Shown here: positions 27,712 to 36,192 of the stretch, one piece after another
Layout of the letters: each line of letters begins with the position of its first letter
How positions within the stretch are numbered: position 1 is the stretch's first letter
From: Curtobacterium sp. TC1
Lineage (GTDB): Bacteria > Actinomycetota > Actinomycetes > Actinomycetales > Microbacteriaceae
Direction of reading: 5' to 3'
Length of the DNA: 64,000 nt
NCBI RefSeq assembly: GCF_019844075.1
Contig: NZ_CP081964.1
Span: forward strand, 2,418,001-2,482,000
Made by a program: the position numbers and the translations under genes
The notes under the pieces: model-generated
The model's database searches: none
What the model was told of the DNA's origin: nothing
Seen by the model: only the letters and a program-made list of their open reading frames with translations

Positions 27712-28785
27712 ATGAGCTGGTGGGACGACGTCGACGGTGACGACTCCGACGCGGACGAGCCGTACGGACAGTACGACGAGTCGAGCGTGCGGGTGCGTCC
27801 GAACCCGAAGGGCAACCGACCCCGCACGAAGACGCGGCCGACCTACGACGACGCACCCGTCGGCTGGGTGACGAACGTCGACCGCGGGCGGTTCGGCGTG
27901 CTGGTGGGGACGGGGTCCGGCTCCGATCCCGGCGACGAGCACGTCATCACGGCGACGAAGGCCCGCGAGCTCGGCAAGAAGTCGGTCGTGACCGGCGACC
28001 ACGTGTCGCTCGTCGGCGACGTCTCCGGTGACCCCGGGTCGCTGGCACGCATCGTGAAGGTCGCCGAGCGCACCACGCTGCTCCGTCGCAGTGCGGACGA
28101 CTCCGACGAGGTCGAGCGCGTCATCGTGGCGAACGCCGACCAGATGCTCATCGTCGTCGCGGCCGCCGACCCGGAGCCCCGCACCCGGCTCATCGACCGG
28201 TACCTGGTCGCCGCGTTCGACGCCGGGCTCGACCCGATCCTCTGCATCACGAAGACCGACCTCGCCGACCCGGCCCCGTTCCTGGCGCACTTCGCGTGCC
28301 TGGACCTGCGGATCGTGACGAGCCGGTCCGACGACGTCCCGTTCGAGGCCCTGCACGACCTGCTCGACGACAAGGTGACCGTGACCGTCGGGCACTCCGG
28401 CGTCGGCAAGTCCACGCTCGTGAACGCCCTGACCGGGTCGACGCGGGCGATCGGTGTCGTGAACTCGGTGACGGGTCGCGGGCGGCACACCTCGTCGTCG
28501 TCGATCGCGCTGCGGGTGCGGGACGGCGGCTGGATCATCGACACCCCGGGCGTGCGGTCGTTCGGCCTCGGGCACGTCGACCCGGCGAACGTCTTCCGCG
28601 CGTTCGCCTCGCACGCGATCCCGGTGCGGCCAGCGCGGGACGACATCCCCCTGGCGCAGGCGCACGACTGGGAGATCGTCGACCGGGTGCAGGACGGCGA
28701 GCTCGGGCCCACGGGTGTCGAGCGGCTCGACTCCTTCCGCGCGCTGCTCACCGGCATGGGCGCCTCCGACCCCGGCCTGGAGTAG
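27712..28785 (+). CDS. rsgA: Ribosome small-subunit GTPase RsgA (circularly permuted)
   Basis: This 357-residue protein carries an acidic/basic N-terminal tail (1-50), an OB fold, then the permuted GTPase order: G4 ITKTDL, G1 [17 protein letters not shown]2 [10 protein letters not shown], and G3 [13 protein letters not shown]. RsgA matures 30S subunits by GTP hydrolysis. The C-terminal region after G3 ([33 protein letters not shown]) lacks the cysteines of the zinc-binding C-x(n)-C-x-H-x-C motif found in the family. The gene overlaps nothing but follows aroA by 4 bp, an arrangement also known in mycobacteria. Confidence 0.92.
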   Translation: MSWWDDVDGDDSDADEPYGQYDESSVRVRPNPKGNRPRTKTRPTYDDAPVGWVTNVDRGRFGVLVGTGSGSDPGDEHVITATKARELGKKSVVTGDHVSLVGDVSGDPGSLARIVKVAERTTLLRRSADDSDEVERVIVANADQMLIVVAAADPEPRTRLIDRYLVAAFDAGLDPILCITKTDLADPAPFLAHFACLDLRIVTSRSDDVPFEALHDLLDDKVTVTVGHSGVGKSTLVNALTGSTRAIGVVNSVTGRGRHTSSSSIALRVRDGGWIIDTPGVRSFGLGHVDPANVFRAFASHAIPVRPARDDIPLAQAHDWEIVDRVQDGELGPTGVERLDSFRALLTGMGASDPGLE

Positions 28786-28796
28786 CCCGCGCGCAC

Positions 28797-28850
28797 GTCG
28801 CACCCCGCCGCGCCCGCCCCGCCGCGCCCGCCCCGCCGCGCCGCGTGCCG
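28797..28850. repeat. GC-only short tandem repeat
   Basis: CGCCCGCCCCGC-type units repeat about three times within a run that is almost all G and C. It lies directly behind the rsgA stop and may be slippage-prone. No gene is seen here. Confidence 0.6.
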
Positions 28851-28874
28851 TCGTGCCCCGTCGAGGTTCCGAAA

Positions 28875-29002
28875 TCTGCACATCTCGGCGGCGCCACGGG
28901 CCGTTCGTGGAACCTCGGCGCTCCCCGCGCGGCGTGCTGTGGAACCTCGGCGCTCCGCGCGCGGCGTGTTGTGGAACCTCGGCGGAGTGGGCTCGGGCGT
29001 GT
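28875..29002. repeat. 32-bp tandem repeat, 3 to 4 copies
   Basis: GTGGAACCTCGGCG begins units at 28907, 28939 and 28971, exactly 32 bp apart. Units 1 and 2 differ at only a few positions over 32 bp; unit 3 keeps the first 14 bp. A degenerate unit precedes them at 28875. An inverted copy of the core (CGAGGTTCC) lies at 28863-28871. The array stops 20 bp before the promoter of the membrane protein at 29059. Confidence 0.85.
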
Positions 29003-29021
29003 CACTCCGCCCGACCCGGCG

Positions 29022-29050
29022 TCGACACGTGTGCAGCAGTGTTGTACAGT
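29022..29050 (+). promoter_or_regulatory. Promoter of the YhgE-like gene (leaderless GTG)
   Basis: TCGACA (29022-29027), a 17-bp spacer and TACAGT (29045-29050) form a good housekeeping-type promoter. The GTG start lies 9 bp after the -10, so the mRNA would begin at or next to the start codon. Confidence 0.65.
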
Positions 29051-29058
29051 GAACCCTC

Positions 29059-30231
29059 GTGTCTGAAGTTGCAAAGTACAACTTTGCGCCGACCCCCGCC
29101 GTCGACGCCCCGTCCTCGAGCACGACAACGACGTCGCACGCGCACCACTCCCCCACGCACAAGTCCCCCAGGGCCCCGAAGCCGCAGCGCACCGACAGCG
29201 TCCTGCGCCCCGCCGACCTCGGACGGGTGCTCCTGACCTTCGCCACGCACATCCTCGTGCCGCTCTTCCTGGCCGCCGGGATGGGACTCGCCTACCTCGG
29301 CGCCTTCCACGCACCTATGCCGAAGGAGCTGCCGGTCGGCATCGTCGGGCAGTCCGCCGCGACCCAGGTGTTCGCCCAGACCGTCACCGACGAGTCCGAC
29401 GGGGCGCTCGTCGCCCACGTCGTCGCCTCGACCAAGGACGCCGCGCGGCAGATCCGCGACCGCGACCTCGCCGCCGCGTACGCCCCGACCACCACGGGCG
29501 CGACGCTCTACGTCTCGACGGCTGCGTCCGAGACGACCGCGAGCGCCGCGCAGAAGGTCTTCCTGCCGATCGCGTACGAGCAGCACGTGCCGTTCCGGGT
29601 CGTCGACGTCGTCCCGACCGGCGAGCAGGACAGCACCGGACAGGGGCTGTTCTTCCTGCTCGTCGCGCTGAGCGTCGGCGGCTACGCATCGGCCATCGCC
29701 GTGGCGTCCGTCGCGACGAAGCTCCGCGCGGTCTGGACCGCGGTGGTCGGGCTCGCCACCGCCGGGGTCGTCGCCGGCATCGGGATCATCGTCGCCGGAC
29801 CGATCTACGGCGTCATCACCACACACCACTGGCAGGTGTTCCTGTTCGCCTGGCTGTACGACGCGATCATCGTCGCGATCGGCGTGGGCCTGCACCCGGT
29901 GCTCGGGCGGTGGACCACACCGGTGCTCACGATGCTGTTCGTGATGCTCAACTTCACGTCGTCCGGCGGGATCTTCCAGGCGTCGTTCGTGCCCGGGTTC
30001 TTCTCCGCGCTCCACTCCTTCTGGAGCGGCGCCGCGTGGCTGCAGGCAGCGCAGGACCTGCAGTACTTCCCGGACGCCTCGCTCGGCCGGTCGTCCCTGG
30101 TCCTCGCACTCTGGCTCGCCGCGGCGGTCCTGCTCTGCGTGGTCGTGCACGGGCTCGTCGCCCGCCGCACGCGCATCGCCCGCGAGCGCGAGGTCACCCG
30201 GCTCGAGGAGGAAGAGGTCGTCGCCGCGTAG
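29059..30231 (+). CDS. YhgE/Pip-like polytopic membrane protein (ABC-2 permease-like)
   Basis: The protein has 390 residues. A Ser/Thr/His-rich cytoplasmic tail (1-50) is followed by one membrane helix (about 60-80), a large outside domain (about 85-185) and five more helices (GLFFLLVALSVGGYASAIAVASVATKL onward), ending in a charged tail. This layout is that of YhgE/Pip and ABC-2 permease-type proteins, some of which act in drug or secretion systems. No ATPase partner is adjacent. It is preceded by a tandem repeat array and a clear promoter, suggesting regulated expression. The exact function is unknown. Confidence 0.65.
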   Translation: MSEVAKYNFAPTPAVDAPSSSTTTTSHAHHSPTHKSPRAPKPQRTDSVLRPADLGRVLLTFATHILVPLFLAAGMGLAYLGAFHAPMPKELPVGIVGQSAATQVFAQTVTDESDGALVAHVVASTKDAARQIRDRDLAAAYAPTTTGATLYVSTAASETTASAAQKVFLPIAYEQHVPFRVVDVVPTGEQDSTGQGLFFLLVALSVGGYASAIAVASVATKLRAVWTAVVGLATAGVVAGIGIIVAGPIYGVITTHHWQVFLFAWLYDAIIVAIGVGLHPVLGRWTTPVLTMLFVMLNFTSSGGIFQASFVPGFFSALHSFWSGAAWLQAAQDLQYFPDASLGRSSLVLALWLAAAVLLCVVVHGLVARRTRIAREREVTRLEEEEVVAA

Positions 30232-30237
30232 CCCCGC

Positions 30238-30243
30238 TACGCT
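30238..30243 (+). promoter_or_regulatory. -10 element of hisN (leaderless)
   Basis: TACGCT stands 6 bp before the hisN GTG with no ribosome site between, which predicts a leaderless transcript. Confidence 0.5.
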
Positions 30244-30249
30244 CGACCC

Positions 30250-31032
30250 GTGGACCTCAGCGCCGACCTGGACTTCGCCCGCTCGCTCGCCGACATCGCC
30301 GACACGATCAGCCTCGAGCGGTTCCGCGCCGCCGACCTGCACGTGTCGAAGAAGGCCGACAGCACGCACGTCACCGATGCCGACCAGGCCGTCGAGCACG
30401 CCCTGCGCGAGCGGATCGCGACGGAACGGCCCGACGACGCGTTCCTCGGCGAGGAGACCACGGCGGACACCGGTGCCGAGGCAACGAGCGAGGGCCACCG
30501 CCAGTGGGTCGTCGACCCGATCGACGGCACCGCGAACTACCTGCGCGGCGTGCCGGTGTGGGCGACGCTCATCGCCCTGGCGGTCGACGGTCGCCCCGTG
30601 CTCGGCGTGGTGAGCGCCCCCGCGCTCGGCAAGCGCTGGTGGGCGGCGGAGGGTCTCGGCGCGCACTCGTTCGACGGCGCGCTCCGCGTGTCCGGCGTCG
30701 CGGACCTGTCCGACGCGAGCCTGAGCTACAACAGCATCCAGCAGTGGGACGACGACGACCGGCTCGACGCGCTCGTCGACCTGTCGCGCAGGGTCTGGCG
30801 CACGCGCGCCTACGGCGACATGTGGTCGTACATGCTGGTCGCCGAGGGCGTCATCGACATCGCGGGCGAACCGGACCTGAAGCCGTGGGACATCGCCGCC
30901 CTCGTCCCCATCGTGGAAGAGGCGGGCGGACGTTTCACCTCGCTCGACGGCGACCCCGGAGCCTGGCACGGCAGCGCGCTCGCGACGAACGGCCTGGTGC
31001 ACGACGCCGTCGTCGAGGTCATCCGCCGCTAG
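30250..31032 (+). CDS. hisN: Histidinol-phosphatase of the inositol monophosphatase family (HisN)
   Basis: This 260-residue Mg2+-dependent phosphatase shows metal-site motifs FLGEETT, WVVDPIDGTANYLRGVP and EPDLKPWDIAALVPIVEEAGG in order. The sequence is of the actinobacterial HisN group, which removes phosphate from histidinol-phosphate, rather than of the inositol or fructose-bisphosphate enzymes, but the exact substrate cannot be proved from motifs. The start is GTG 30250, probably leaderless. It is convergent with the exporter at 31092 across a strong inverted repeat. Confidence 0.85.
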   Translation: MDLSADLDFARSLADIADTISLERFRAADLHVSKKADSTHVTDADQAVEHALRERIATERPDDAFLGEETTADTGAEATSEGHRQWVVDPIDGTANYLRGVPVWATLIALAVDGRPVLGVVSAPALGKRWWAAEGLGAHSFDGALRVSGVADLSDASLSYNSIQQWDDDDRLDALVDLSRRVWRTRAYGDMWSYMLVAEGVIDIAGEPDLKPWDIAALVPIVEEAGGRFTSLDGDPGAWHGSALATNGLVHDAVVEVIRR

Positions 31033-31041
31033 CGCGACGCA

Positions 31042-31083
31042 GAACGACACCGTCGACGTCGGGCGACGTCGACGGTGTCGTTC
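31042..31083. terminator. 20-bp perfect inverted repeat (family C) between convergent genes
   Basis: GAACGACACCGTCGACGTCG (31042-31061) pairs perfectly with 31064-31083 across GG. It lies 9 bp from each convergent stop codon (hisN and the exporter), so it is placed as a bidirectional terminator. A related element is at 38166-38209. Confidence 0.8.
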
Positions 31084-31091
31084 CGAGTCGA

Positions 31092-32588
31092 TCAGGCCGT
31101 CGCGGCCTCGCGCCGAGCCGCACGCCGCCGCACCACCAGGTCCCCGACGGCCAGCACGAGGGCGAGCGCCATCAGCGACACCGTGAACGTCGTACCGCTC
31201 CGGAACGCGTCGTGGTACGCGTCGAGCCGACTCCCCCCGGACCCGTCGCCACCGGCAGCGGAACCCCGCACGATCCCGTAGAAGATGCTCGTCGCCACCG
31301 CGGTACCGATCGCGGTCCCGACGCGCTGCCCGAGCTGCTGCATGGACCCGGCGACGCCGGACTGCTCGACGGGGATCTCGGCCAGGGTGAGCGTCTGGTT
31401 CGGGGACACCACGAACCCGCCGCCGAGCCCGCCGACCAGGAACGCCCCGGCCATCGCCCACGGCGTGACCTCCGGCGGGGTCAGGACCGCGGCGAGCATG
31501 AGCAGCACGAAGCCGACCACGACCATGAACAGCCCGAAGACCACCAGTGCCCGCCCGACCCGGTCGACGATCCGACCGCCGATGTACGACCCGACGGCAC
31601 TCGTGGCCGCGAACGGGATGCTCACCATGCCGGCGAACAGCGGGGAGAGCCCGAGGCCTTCCTGCAGGAAGAGCGTCACCATCAGGAAGGACGCCGGGAT
31701 CGCCGCGAAGTAGACGGCGACGATCGACAGCCCGTTGCGGTACGACGACAGCCGGAACAGCTCGAAGTGCACCACCGGCGACTTGCCCTGCCGCTTGTAC
31801 CGGACCTCCCAGAGGACGAACAGTCCGAGGAACACCACGAACCCGACGAGCCACAGCCACCGCGCGCCGGAGTCTCCGGCACCCGTGGTGAGCACGAACG
31901 GCAGCATCAGCGTGATGATCGCGGCGCCGAGCAGCAGGATGCCGACGATGTCCAGCTCGCGGTCCTTAGCCTGTCCCTGCGCTCCCTTGGGCAGGAGCTT
32001 CACCGCGAAGAACAGGGCGACGAGTCCGAGCGGCACGTTCATCCAGAACAGCAGGCGCCACCCGTTCTCCTCGCCGCCGATCGCGATGAGCCCACCGCCG
32101 ATGGTCGGGCCGAGCGCGGTGGAGATGCCGATCATGGCGCCGAACAGCCCGAAGGCCCGTCCGCGTTCCGGCCCGCGGAACAGCTGCTGCACGAGGCCGA
32201 TCACCTGCGGCATCTGCGTGCCCGCGGCGAAGCCCTGCAGGATCCGCGTGACCATGAGCACCTCGATGGTCGGTGCCACGGCACAGAGCAGGCTCGCCAC
32301 GGTGAACGCGACGAGCCCGACGATGAACAGGGCGCGGCGGCTCTTCAGGTCGCCGAGCCGACCGGCGGGCACGAGGGCGAGACCGAACGCCAGGGCGTAC
32401 CCCGCGACGATGAGCTGGAGCGACGAGCTGGTGGCGTGGAGGGACTGCTCGATCGACGGCAGTCCGACGTTGACCTTCGACAGGTCGAGGATCGTCAGGG
32501 CCGCCACCGCGACGCACACGGCGAAGGCCCTCCAGCGCGTGCGGTCGTTGAGGCGGGCGTCGGTCGGGTCAGCGCTGGACATCACCAT
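31092..32588 (-). CDS. MFS drug exporter, DHA2 (EmrB/QacA-like) family
   Basis: The protein has about 498 residues and 14 membrane helices, the DHA2 layout. Signatures are LDLSKVNVGLPSIEQSL in helix 1, GRLGDLKSRRALFIVG in the 2-3 loop, RILQGFAAGTQMPQVIGLV in helix 4, and GISTALGPTIGGGLI (motif C of antiporters) in helix 5. Two in-frame ATGs (32588 and 32582) can start it; no ribosome site is clear, and the longer frame upstream is Arg-rich and non-coding in look. It exports drugs or other amphipathic compounds by proton exchange. The substrate is unknown. The large regulator at 33071 is divergent and could control it. Confidence 0.88.
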   Translation of the reverse strand: MVMSSADPTDARLNDRTRWRAFAVCVAVAALTILDLSKVNVGLPSIEQSLHATSSSLQLIVAGYALAFGLALVPAGRLGDLKSRRALFIVGLVAFTVASLLCAVAPTIEVLMVTRILQGFAAGTQMPQVIGLVQQLFRGPERGRAFGLFGAMIGISTALGPTIGGGLIAIGGEENGWRLLFWMNVPLGLVALFFAVKLLPKGAQGQAKDRELDIVGILLLGAAIITLMLPFVLTTGAGDSGARWLWLVGFVVFLGLFVLWEVRYKRQGKSPVVHFELFRLSSYRNGLSIVAVYFAAIPASFLMVTLFLQEGLGLSPLFAGMVSIPFAATSAVGSYIGGRIVDRVGRALVVFGLFMVVVGFVLLMLAAVLTPPEVTPWAMAGAFLVGGLGGGFVVSPNQTLTLAEIPVEQSGVAGSMQQLGQRVGTAIGTAVATSIFYGIVRGSAAGGDGSGGSRLDAYHDAFRSGTTFTVSLMALALVLAVGDLVVRRRAARREAATA

Positions 32589-32842
32589 CGTTCGTACACC
32601 GACCGACCTTCGGGCGGGCGAGGCCCACCCCACGGGTGGGTGACACCCCCCACGTCATGGCCCCCCGGACTGGGGGCACCGTTGCCGGATACGGGGTGCG
32701 CGGGGCGGCTCGGATGGCCAGGACCTGAGTTATCGTGCTCGTACGGAAGGTCACGCACGCACCTGGATTCCCTAGATCCGAGTGCACGTGCACGGCCGAC
32801 CGTGTTCGTCCGAAGACCCTAACCCGAGGGGTGATACAGACG
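32589..32842. other. Divergent intergenic region upstream of exporter and LAL regulator
   Basis: No convincing gene is present. There are short inverted repeats (CCCACCCCACGGGTGGGTGACACC near 32627) and a less GC-rich patch with GAGTTATCG near 32728 and ATTCCCTAGATCC near 32766 that could hold promoters. No known RNA element is recognised. Confidence 0.4.
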
Positions 32843-33067
32843 ATGACATCATCGTTCCCGAGCGGAACCGAGTGCACCCTCACTCGTCGACCGCATCCAA
32901 TCCACGACAGCTCCGGCGCGCGCGCAGTCGCCGCCTCCCGTCCGCACTCCGACACGGCCACCCACCGTGCAGCAGTCCGGTCCGCCTCACGGCGCCCCGT
33001 CGCAGCGAACGCAGCGTTCGCCGACGACCTCTCCGCAGGATCCGCTTCCGGGCCCGGAGGCCGGTGA
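32843..33067 (+). CDS. Possible small ORF leading into the LAL regulator
   Basis: The frame gives 74 residues (start MTSSFPSGTECTLTRRPH) with AGGGGTGA about 8 bp before the ATG. It ends 3 bp before the regulator's ATG, so it could couple translation. The composition is Ser/Arg/Ala-rich, with no domain, and third-position GC is lower than in neighbours. It may be a chance frame in a leader. Confidence 0.3.
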   Translation: MTSSFPSGTECTLTRRPHPIHDSSGARAVAASRPHSDTATHRAAVRSASRRPVAANAAFADDLSAGSASGPGGR

Positions 33068-33070
33068 GTC

Positions 33071-35767
33071 ATGGCACTCACCGGTCGACGTCTCGAGGTC
33101 GACCGGATCGCGACCCTCGCTGTACTCCCTCGGGAGTCCGCGATGGTCGTGGTCGGCGACCCTGGTTCCGGACGCAGCAGCGTCCTCGACGCGGTTTCGA
33201 ACCGCGTTTCCCTCCCCGTCGTGCGGGTCGGTGTCAACGGGAGTGAATCCCGCTGGCCGCTGGCCGGCGTGACCTCCCTGTTCACCGCGCTCGACGACCC
33301 CCGTGCGACGGCCCACATCGCCCATCTCCTGCAGACGGGCGAGACGGCGGTCCCCGTGACCGCCGGACTGGCGGCGGCGCACGACTTCCTCGACGCCGTG
33401 CACGCGCTCACCCTGCCGCCGACGCTCGTGCTGATCGACGACCTCGACCGCATGGACGTCGAGAGCCAGGAGCTCATCGCGTTCCTCGCCGGCCGACTCG
33501 CGGGCACCGCCCTGCGCGTCGTGGCGACGGTCCGTTCGGTGCCGTCGGACGGTCCGCTCGCGGCCCTGCCGGCGCTCCGCATCGAGCCGCTACCGTCCGA
33601 CGAGGCACTGATCCTCGCCCGGTCGATGGCACCGGAAGAGGCGAACGACGGCGTCCTCGCCGTCCTCGCCGCGGAGACCGGTGGCAACCCCGGCGCACTC
33701 CGCGAACAGCTCGCGGTGCTCAGCCGCGAGCAGCTCACCGGTGCGGAGCCGATCGTGCTCCCGCTCCGACCCACTCCGACGACCGAGGCCCTCGCGGCGC
33801 TCGCACTCGGGTCCGCCGCGGGACGAGATCTGGACGTCCTCGCGAAGCTCGCCCTGGTGCCGGTCGCGAAGACCACGGCCTGGGACCGCGACGAGCTGGA
33901 CGACCTGGTCGGAGCAGGCCTCGCCACCGTGCGGGGTCAGAGCGTGACGGTCCGCGACCCCCTGGTCCGGTCCGCGCTGTACTGGCGGATGCCCGCCCGT
34001 GACCGCCGCGCGGCGCACGCCGCGCTGGCCACGGCGAGCGCCGAGTCCGACCCGCGGGCCGCCGCGTGGCACCGGAGCTTCGTCGACGACGTCCCCGACG
34101 TGGTCGCGCTGCTCAGCGCCGCACGGTCCTACGTGGTGGACGGCAACGTGCACGCCGCGATCGCCCTCACCGAGCGTGCCCTGCACGTCGGTGGCGGCAC
34201 CGAGGACGAGCTCGTCGCACTGCTCGGCGTCGCCGAGGCCCTGCTCGGCAACCGGTTGCTCGGTTACGCCGCGCGCTACCTCGCCGCGCTCCGTCCGTTC
34301 CGGACGACGGCGCACGAGGTCCGCCGGCTGCGCCTGCAGTACTCGGCGCAGTACCTCAGCGGCGATGCCGTGCACGCGGACGAGCTCCTCGTGTCGGTGG
34401 ACGCGACCGAGTCGGCCGACGTGGACGCGATCGCCGGGCTGATGGCCATGGTGGCGTGCTTCCGTGCCGAGGCGTGGGAGCTCGACCAGGCGAGGGACCT
34501 CCTGCACCGCGTGGAGGCCCTCGAGGCGTCGGCGTCTCCGCACACGCTGGAGATCACGACGACCGCGCGGGAGCTCATCGCCGCGATCGACGGCACCCTG
34601 CCGGCGGACACCGACCTGCACGACGGACTCGCGACGTCGGTGCTGCTGGCGATGTCCGACCCCGCCCTGCTGCTCCTCGCCCACGCGCTGAGCATCGCCG
34701 AGCGGTACCGGAGCGCGCGTCGGGTGTTCGCACTCGTCCTCGCCCGGGGCCCGCAGACGGCACCGGTGTGGACCGAGGCAGCTCGCTACCTGACCGCCGA
34801 GAACGAGGTGCGCTCCGGGAACTTGCGGCAGGCGCTCCGCGCGATCGACGTGTGGGAGGCCGGTTCCTCGGTGGTCGAGCGACTCCGTGAGCCGTCGCGG
34901 GCCATCGCGATCGCCTGGCGGCACTTCGCCGAGGGGCGTTCCGCCGAAGCCCTGGCGGTCGTGGACCGGTGCCTCGAGCACCGTTCGACGAGCCGCCTGT
35001 GGGGTGCGACGGCGAAGCTGCACGCGCTCCGCGGTCGGGTCCTGCTGCTCGACGGCAGACTGGAGGAGGCAGCCGCCGCACTCGAAGCGGCGGACGCCAT
35101 CGGCCGGTCCCTGCGGAACCCCGCCGTGCTCCGGCACCTCGGCGACCTGGTCGAGGCGTACGCGCGCCTCGGACGGATCGACGACGCCCGCACCATCACC
35201 GCGCGGCTCGCTGCGGACCACCACGCCCGACCGGGTCGCTGGGGTGCGCTCGTGCTGGCGAGGAGCCTCGCGCTCGTCGCCGACGACACCACCAGGGACA
35301 CGGCCCGTCGCCGCGCGCTGGAGCTGTTCCAGCCGCACGACTCGCAGTTCGAGCGGGCACGGACGTTCGCGGCCCTCGCGACGGTCGGCAACCCCGCCGA
35401 GCGTCCGCGTCTCGGAGCGGCGGCAGCAGCAGCGTACGAGGCGGCCGGCATGCGCCGTCCCCTCGTCACCCCCGCACCGGCAGCGGCCATGCCGCCGTTC
35501 GGCACGGGGCCGTCGCTCCGGTCCGCACCGGTGCTGTCCGCGTCGATGCCGGGGACGCCCCGGAGCGCTCCGGACGCCTCTGCGGTGCTCACCTCGCTCA
35601 CGGCCGAGGAGCGCGCCGTGGTGCAGAAGGTGACGGAGGGCTACCGCAACCGCGAGATCGCGTCGTCGCTGTTCATGTCGCAGCGCACGGTGGAGCTGCG
35701 GCTCACGCAGATCTACCGCAAGGTGGGCGCGCGGTCGCGCTCTCACCTGGTCGCGCTGCTCACGTAG
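33071..35767 (+). CDS. Large ATP-binding LuxR-family (LAL/MalT-type) regulator
   Basis: The protein has 898 residues. A STAND-type ATPase occupies about residues 5-230: Walker A-like GDPGSGRSSVLD (29-40) with Arg where Lys is normal, and Walker B TLVLIDDLDRMD. A long helical TPR-like region (about 330-770) follows, then a Pro/Ala-rich linker and a C-terminal LuxR helix-turn-helix (LTAEERAVVQKVTEGYRNREIASSLFMSQRTVELRLTQIYRKVGARSRSHLV). LAL proteins activate transcription on ligand binding. The target may be the divergent exporter. A family A terminator follows 13 bp after the stop. Confidence 0.88.
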   Translation: MALTGRRLEVDRIATLAVLPRESAMVVVGDPGSGRSSVLDAVSNRVSLPVVRVGVNGSESRWPLAGVTSLFTALDDPRATAHIAHLLQTGETAVPVTAGLAAAHDFLDAVHALTLPPTLVLIDDLDRMDVESQELIAFLAGRLAGTALRVVATVRSVPSDGPLAALPALRIEPLPSDEALILARSMAPEEANDGVLAVLAAETGGNPGALREQLAVLSREQLTGAEPIVLPLRPTPTTEALAALALGSAAGRDLDVLAKLALVPVAKTTAWDRDELDDLVGAGLATVRGQSVTVRDPLVRSALYWRMPARDRRAAHAALATASAESDPRAAAWHRSFVDDVPDVVALLSAARSYVVDGNVHAAIALTERALHVGGGTEDELVALLGVAEALLGNRLLGYAARYLAALRPFRTTAHEVRRLRLQYSAQYLSGDAVHADELLVSVDATESADVDAIAGLMAMVACFRAEAWELDQARDLLHRVEALEASASPHTLEITTTARELIAAIDGTLPADTDLHDGLATSVLLAMSDPALLLLAHALSIAERYRSARRVFALVLARGPQTAPVWTEAARYLTAENEVRSGNLRQALRAIDVWEAGSSVVERLREPSRAIAIAWRHFAEGRSAEALAVVDRCLEHRSTSRLWGATAKLHALRGRVLLLDGRLEEAAAALEAADAIGRSLRNPAVLRHLGDLVEAYARLGRIDDARTITARLAADHHARPGRWGALVLARSLALVADDTTRDTARRRALELFQPHDSQFERARTFAALATVGNPAERPRLGAAAAAAYEAAGMRRPLVTPAPAAAMPPFGTGPSLRSAPVLSASMPGTPRSAPDASAVLTSLTAEERAVVQKVTEGYRNREIASSLFMSQRTVELRLTQIYRKVGARSRSHLVALLT

Positions 35768-35780
35768 TCGACGCGAGCAC

Positions 35781-35832
35781 AAGACGGACGGGAGGCCCGG
35801 TACCAGCTGGTACCGGGCCTCCCGTCCGTCTT
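35781..35832. terminator. Palindromic repeat family A, 52-bp copy with U tract
   Basis: It is perfectly self-complementary about CAG|CTG and the longest copy (left arm starts AAGACGGACGGGAGGCCCGG). The right arm ends in CCGTCTTTTCC, giving a run of four T after the stem, so this copy looks like a true rho-independent terminator for the LAL gene. Confidence 0.9.
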
Positions 35833-36192
35833 TTCCCTGTCCAGGACGCGGCGTGTGTTGCGCGCGTGCGTTGCGGGAGTCCGCACGCGACCGCACCGCG
35901 GCGTCCCCCGCACGCGGGGAACCGCAAGAGCAGTCGACGGCTGTTGCCGTGGCGGCGTCGCCGGGTGAGGCTTCTCATGCACCGACCGCCGTGCCCCTCC
36001 CCAGGGGCCAGACCGCGGTACCCCGTCCGGTACCCGAACCTCGTGGCCCACCCACTCCGTCGTCCGTCCTCGCCTGATCCGAGGACGGGCGCCGGTCAGG
36101 ACCGCGAGGACCCGGACGCGCGGCAGACCCGACGGCGGTCGGTGCCGAACCCCGCTCCACTCCCCCACCCCGTTCCCCCGAAGGGACAGCCG
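35833..36192 (+). other. Long structured leader upstream of glmS
   Basis: These 360 bp have no convincing gene but a series of hairpins: 35863-35889 (CGCGTGCG arms), 35906-35919 (CCCCG-CACG-CGGGG), 35937-35950, 35952-35963, 35993-36008 (GCCCCT-CCCC-AGGGGC) and 36064-36088 (9-bp CCGTCCTCG arms). AAGGGA just before the ATG is the ribosome site. No glmS ribozyme or other known riboswitch core is recognised. Confidence 0.45.

Noticed and set aside
28875-29002. CRISPR array
   Set aside because: The 32-bp units are contiguous with no spacers and there are no cas genes.
35833-36192. glmS ribozyme, M-box or cyclic-di-AMP riboswitch
   Set aside because: Short fragments (GGGTGAGGC, CCCGAACC) recall M-box or ydaO pieces, but the rest of each conserved core is missing.
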